NCBI GenBank assembly: GCA_905221605.1
Contig: CAJNDS010002124.1
Span: 427,421 to 452,420 of the forward strand
Direction: 5' to 3'
Length of the DNA stretch: 25,000 nucleotides
DNA from: Symbiodinium natans
Taxonomy: Eukaryota; Sar; Dinophyceae; Suessiales; Symbiodiniaceae
Part shown: one piece after another, positions 24,078-25,000 of the stretch
Numbering within the stretch: position 1 is the first letter of the stretch
Layout of the letters: the number at the start of each line of letters is the position of its first letter
Program-made: the position numbers and the translations under genes
Notes under the pieces: generated by a model
What the model saw: the letters and a program-made list of their open reading frames with translations, nothing else
What the model was told of the DNA's origin: nothing
The model's database searches: none

Positions 24078-24194
24078 GTTAGCTCTATGCCATACATTTA
24101 TTTGTTTGTTTTTACGAAAGTAACGATCACCAATTGTTGTGATGCCTCGGGCCTCAATGACTCAAGACTCAAGACTCAAGACTCAATAAGGAAG

Positions 24195-24427
24195 GATACG
24201 CCCTACGCATTGGTTGCAGCTTTGTCTGGTACACCGCTCGGGCAGCGCATTATCACGGACGCGCATTCTACCTACATGAGTAGGAAGGAGCAGAGCGGAA
24301 AATGGGATGAGCTGCAGAACATCTGTGGTCAGATGATGGATGAGTCAAAACTGGAGATCACGAAAGACAACCTGGAGCAGAGGCTGAGAATGAGCCAGCA
24401 AATCAAATTCAAATTACACGATGATAC
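24195..24427 (+). CDS. Exon of locus C
   Basis: Acceptor AAGGAAG|G, 77 codons: DTPYALVAALSGTPLGQRII, TDAHSTYMSRKEQSGKWDEL, QNICGQMMDESKLEITKDN. Donor ATAC|GTACAA, phase 2, fitting 24548. Preceded by a (GACTCAA)n stutter at 24159-24186. Confidence 0.6.
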
Positions 24428-24547
24428 GTACAAATGTATTTAACTTAACTTAAATATAAATGATATTACGTATCCACTTATACCTTTGTAATTTATGTTA
24501 ATTTAATTTTAACGAGACGTAATTGGGCGGGTAGTTTTGTTTGCAAG

Positions 24548-24728
24548 GTGCAAGCTGGTGTTCTCGGGACGTGCTGCCCTGGACGCAATCCAGGCGGACA
24601 AGGCCATGGTGAAGGTGGTGGGGCGTTCAGAGATATCAGAGAAGACTGCTCTCATCAGCGCGCACGTGCGGGACGTGATTATGTCAGCGTTGAACATGGA
24701 AGCAGCTTATCGCAAACAGCATCTTTAA
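24548..24728 (+). CDS. Exon of locus C
   Basis: Acceptor TTGCAAG|G, then CKLVFSGRAALDAIQADKAM, VKVVGRSEISEKTALISAHV, IMSALNMEAAYRKQ, open to TAA at 24726-24728. The 3' splice partner is unresolved (a GC donor at GAA|GCAGCT would give the needed phase 0). Another frame (Gly-rich) is open but less coding-like. Confidence 0.55.
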
Positions 24729-24825
24729 ATTTTGGCTATTTTTTCTTATTCCAGTTTGGGCACTTTGGGCTTTAGACTCTTAGACTCTTGAGACTCTGAG
24801 TTCTGTTTGTTTTTTTTTGCTGCAG

Positions 24826-25000
24826 GTCTGCCCATGGATGTGCCAAGCTATGGACTCACTTCGCGATGATGGCATCTTGAGCGAGCCTCCAGTGGACAAG
24901 TGGTCAGGCATCAAGTCTATCTGTGGTGTCTCTGAGTTCGAACCCTTCAAGGGGATGTTGGACGCGTGCTCCGAGATCAGCAAGGTGGTGCTGAAAATCA
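24826..25000 (+). CDS. Exon of locus C, cut by the window edge
   Basis: Acceptor TTTTTTTGCTGCAG|G, open to the end of the window in phase 0: VCPWMCQAMDSLRDDGILSE, PPVDKWSGIKSICGVSEFEP, FKGMLDACSEISKVVLK. The gene continues to the right. The minus-strand frame 24983-24780 is a shadow. Confidence 0.65.

Noticed and set aside
1-25000. Dinoflagellate spliced-leader gene or relict leader at gene starts
   Set aside because: No match to the CCGTAGCCATTTTGGCTCAAG-type leader was seen on reading; a CCGTAGCC word at 19125 is too short to count.

Overview
The window looks like a chromosome-end or subtelomeric piece of a nuclear genome with plant-type telomere repeats (TTTAGGG). A dinoflagellate, possibly Symbiodiniaceae-like, is my best guess. 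The grounds are TTTAGGG tracts, genes broken into many small exons with AG|G acceptors and some apparent GC donors, introns full of short A/T-rich and ACT/AGT-rich stutters, and exon proteins that match no family I can name. TTTAGGG also occurs in plants, green algae and some apicomplexans, so this is an inference. No dinoflagellate spliced-leader sequence, rRNA, tRNA, CRISPR or intact transposase was seen.

Region 1-5,950 is a mosaic of telomere-like tracts in both orientations (TTTAGGG on + in some blocks, CCCTAAA in others), separated by 60-330 bp islands of non-repeat DNA. Several islands read as exons. On the minus strand three of them (5432-5111, 5033-4902, 4838-4648) join in matching reading phase if the telomeric tract between the last two is spliced as a 63-nt GT-AG intron. 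On the plus strand 1079-1178 and 1241-1306 join in phase across a 62-nt TTTAGGG tract in the same way. This works because the repeat itself contains G|GTTTAG (donor-like) and TTTAG|G (acceptor-like). I consider this the most interesting signal in the window.

Region 5,950-6,640 separates the minus-strand exons from the plus-strand ones. It holds a GC-rich 22-bp tandem repeat and AT-rich DNA.

Regions 6,640-8,900 and 9,280-12,970 hold two plus-strand chains of exons. I cannot say whether they are one gene or two. The second chain runs into a 235-bp internal CCCTAAA-like block (12,969-13,205), whose CCC-TAA supplies the stop codon.

Region 13,220 to beyond 25,000 is a long plus-strand spliced locus of at least 25 exon candidates, running off the right edge. 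Most adjacent exons have matching intron phases, which is the main evidence that they are real. The predicted products include an HMG-box-like basic segment, Cys pairs that could bind zinc, an acidic Ser/Glu tract and a basic nuclear-localisation-like motif. This suggests one or more nuclear proteins, but no function can be named. Introns carry a 30-G run, an ATG/GAT microsatellite, a duplicated splice acceptor and a composite GC-rich/A-rich tandem-repeat element (20,376-20,820).
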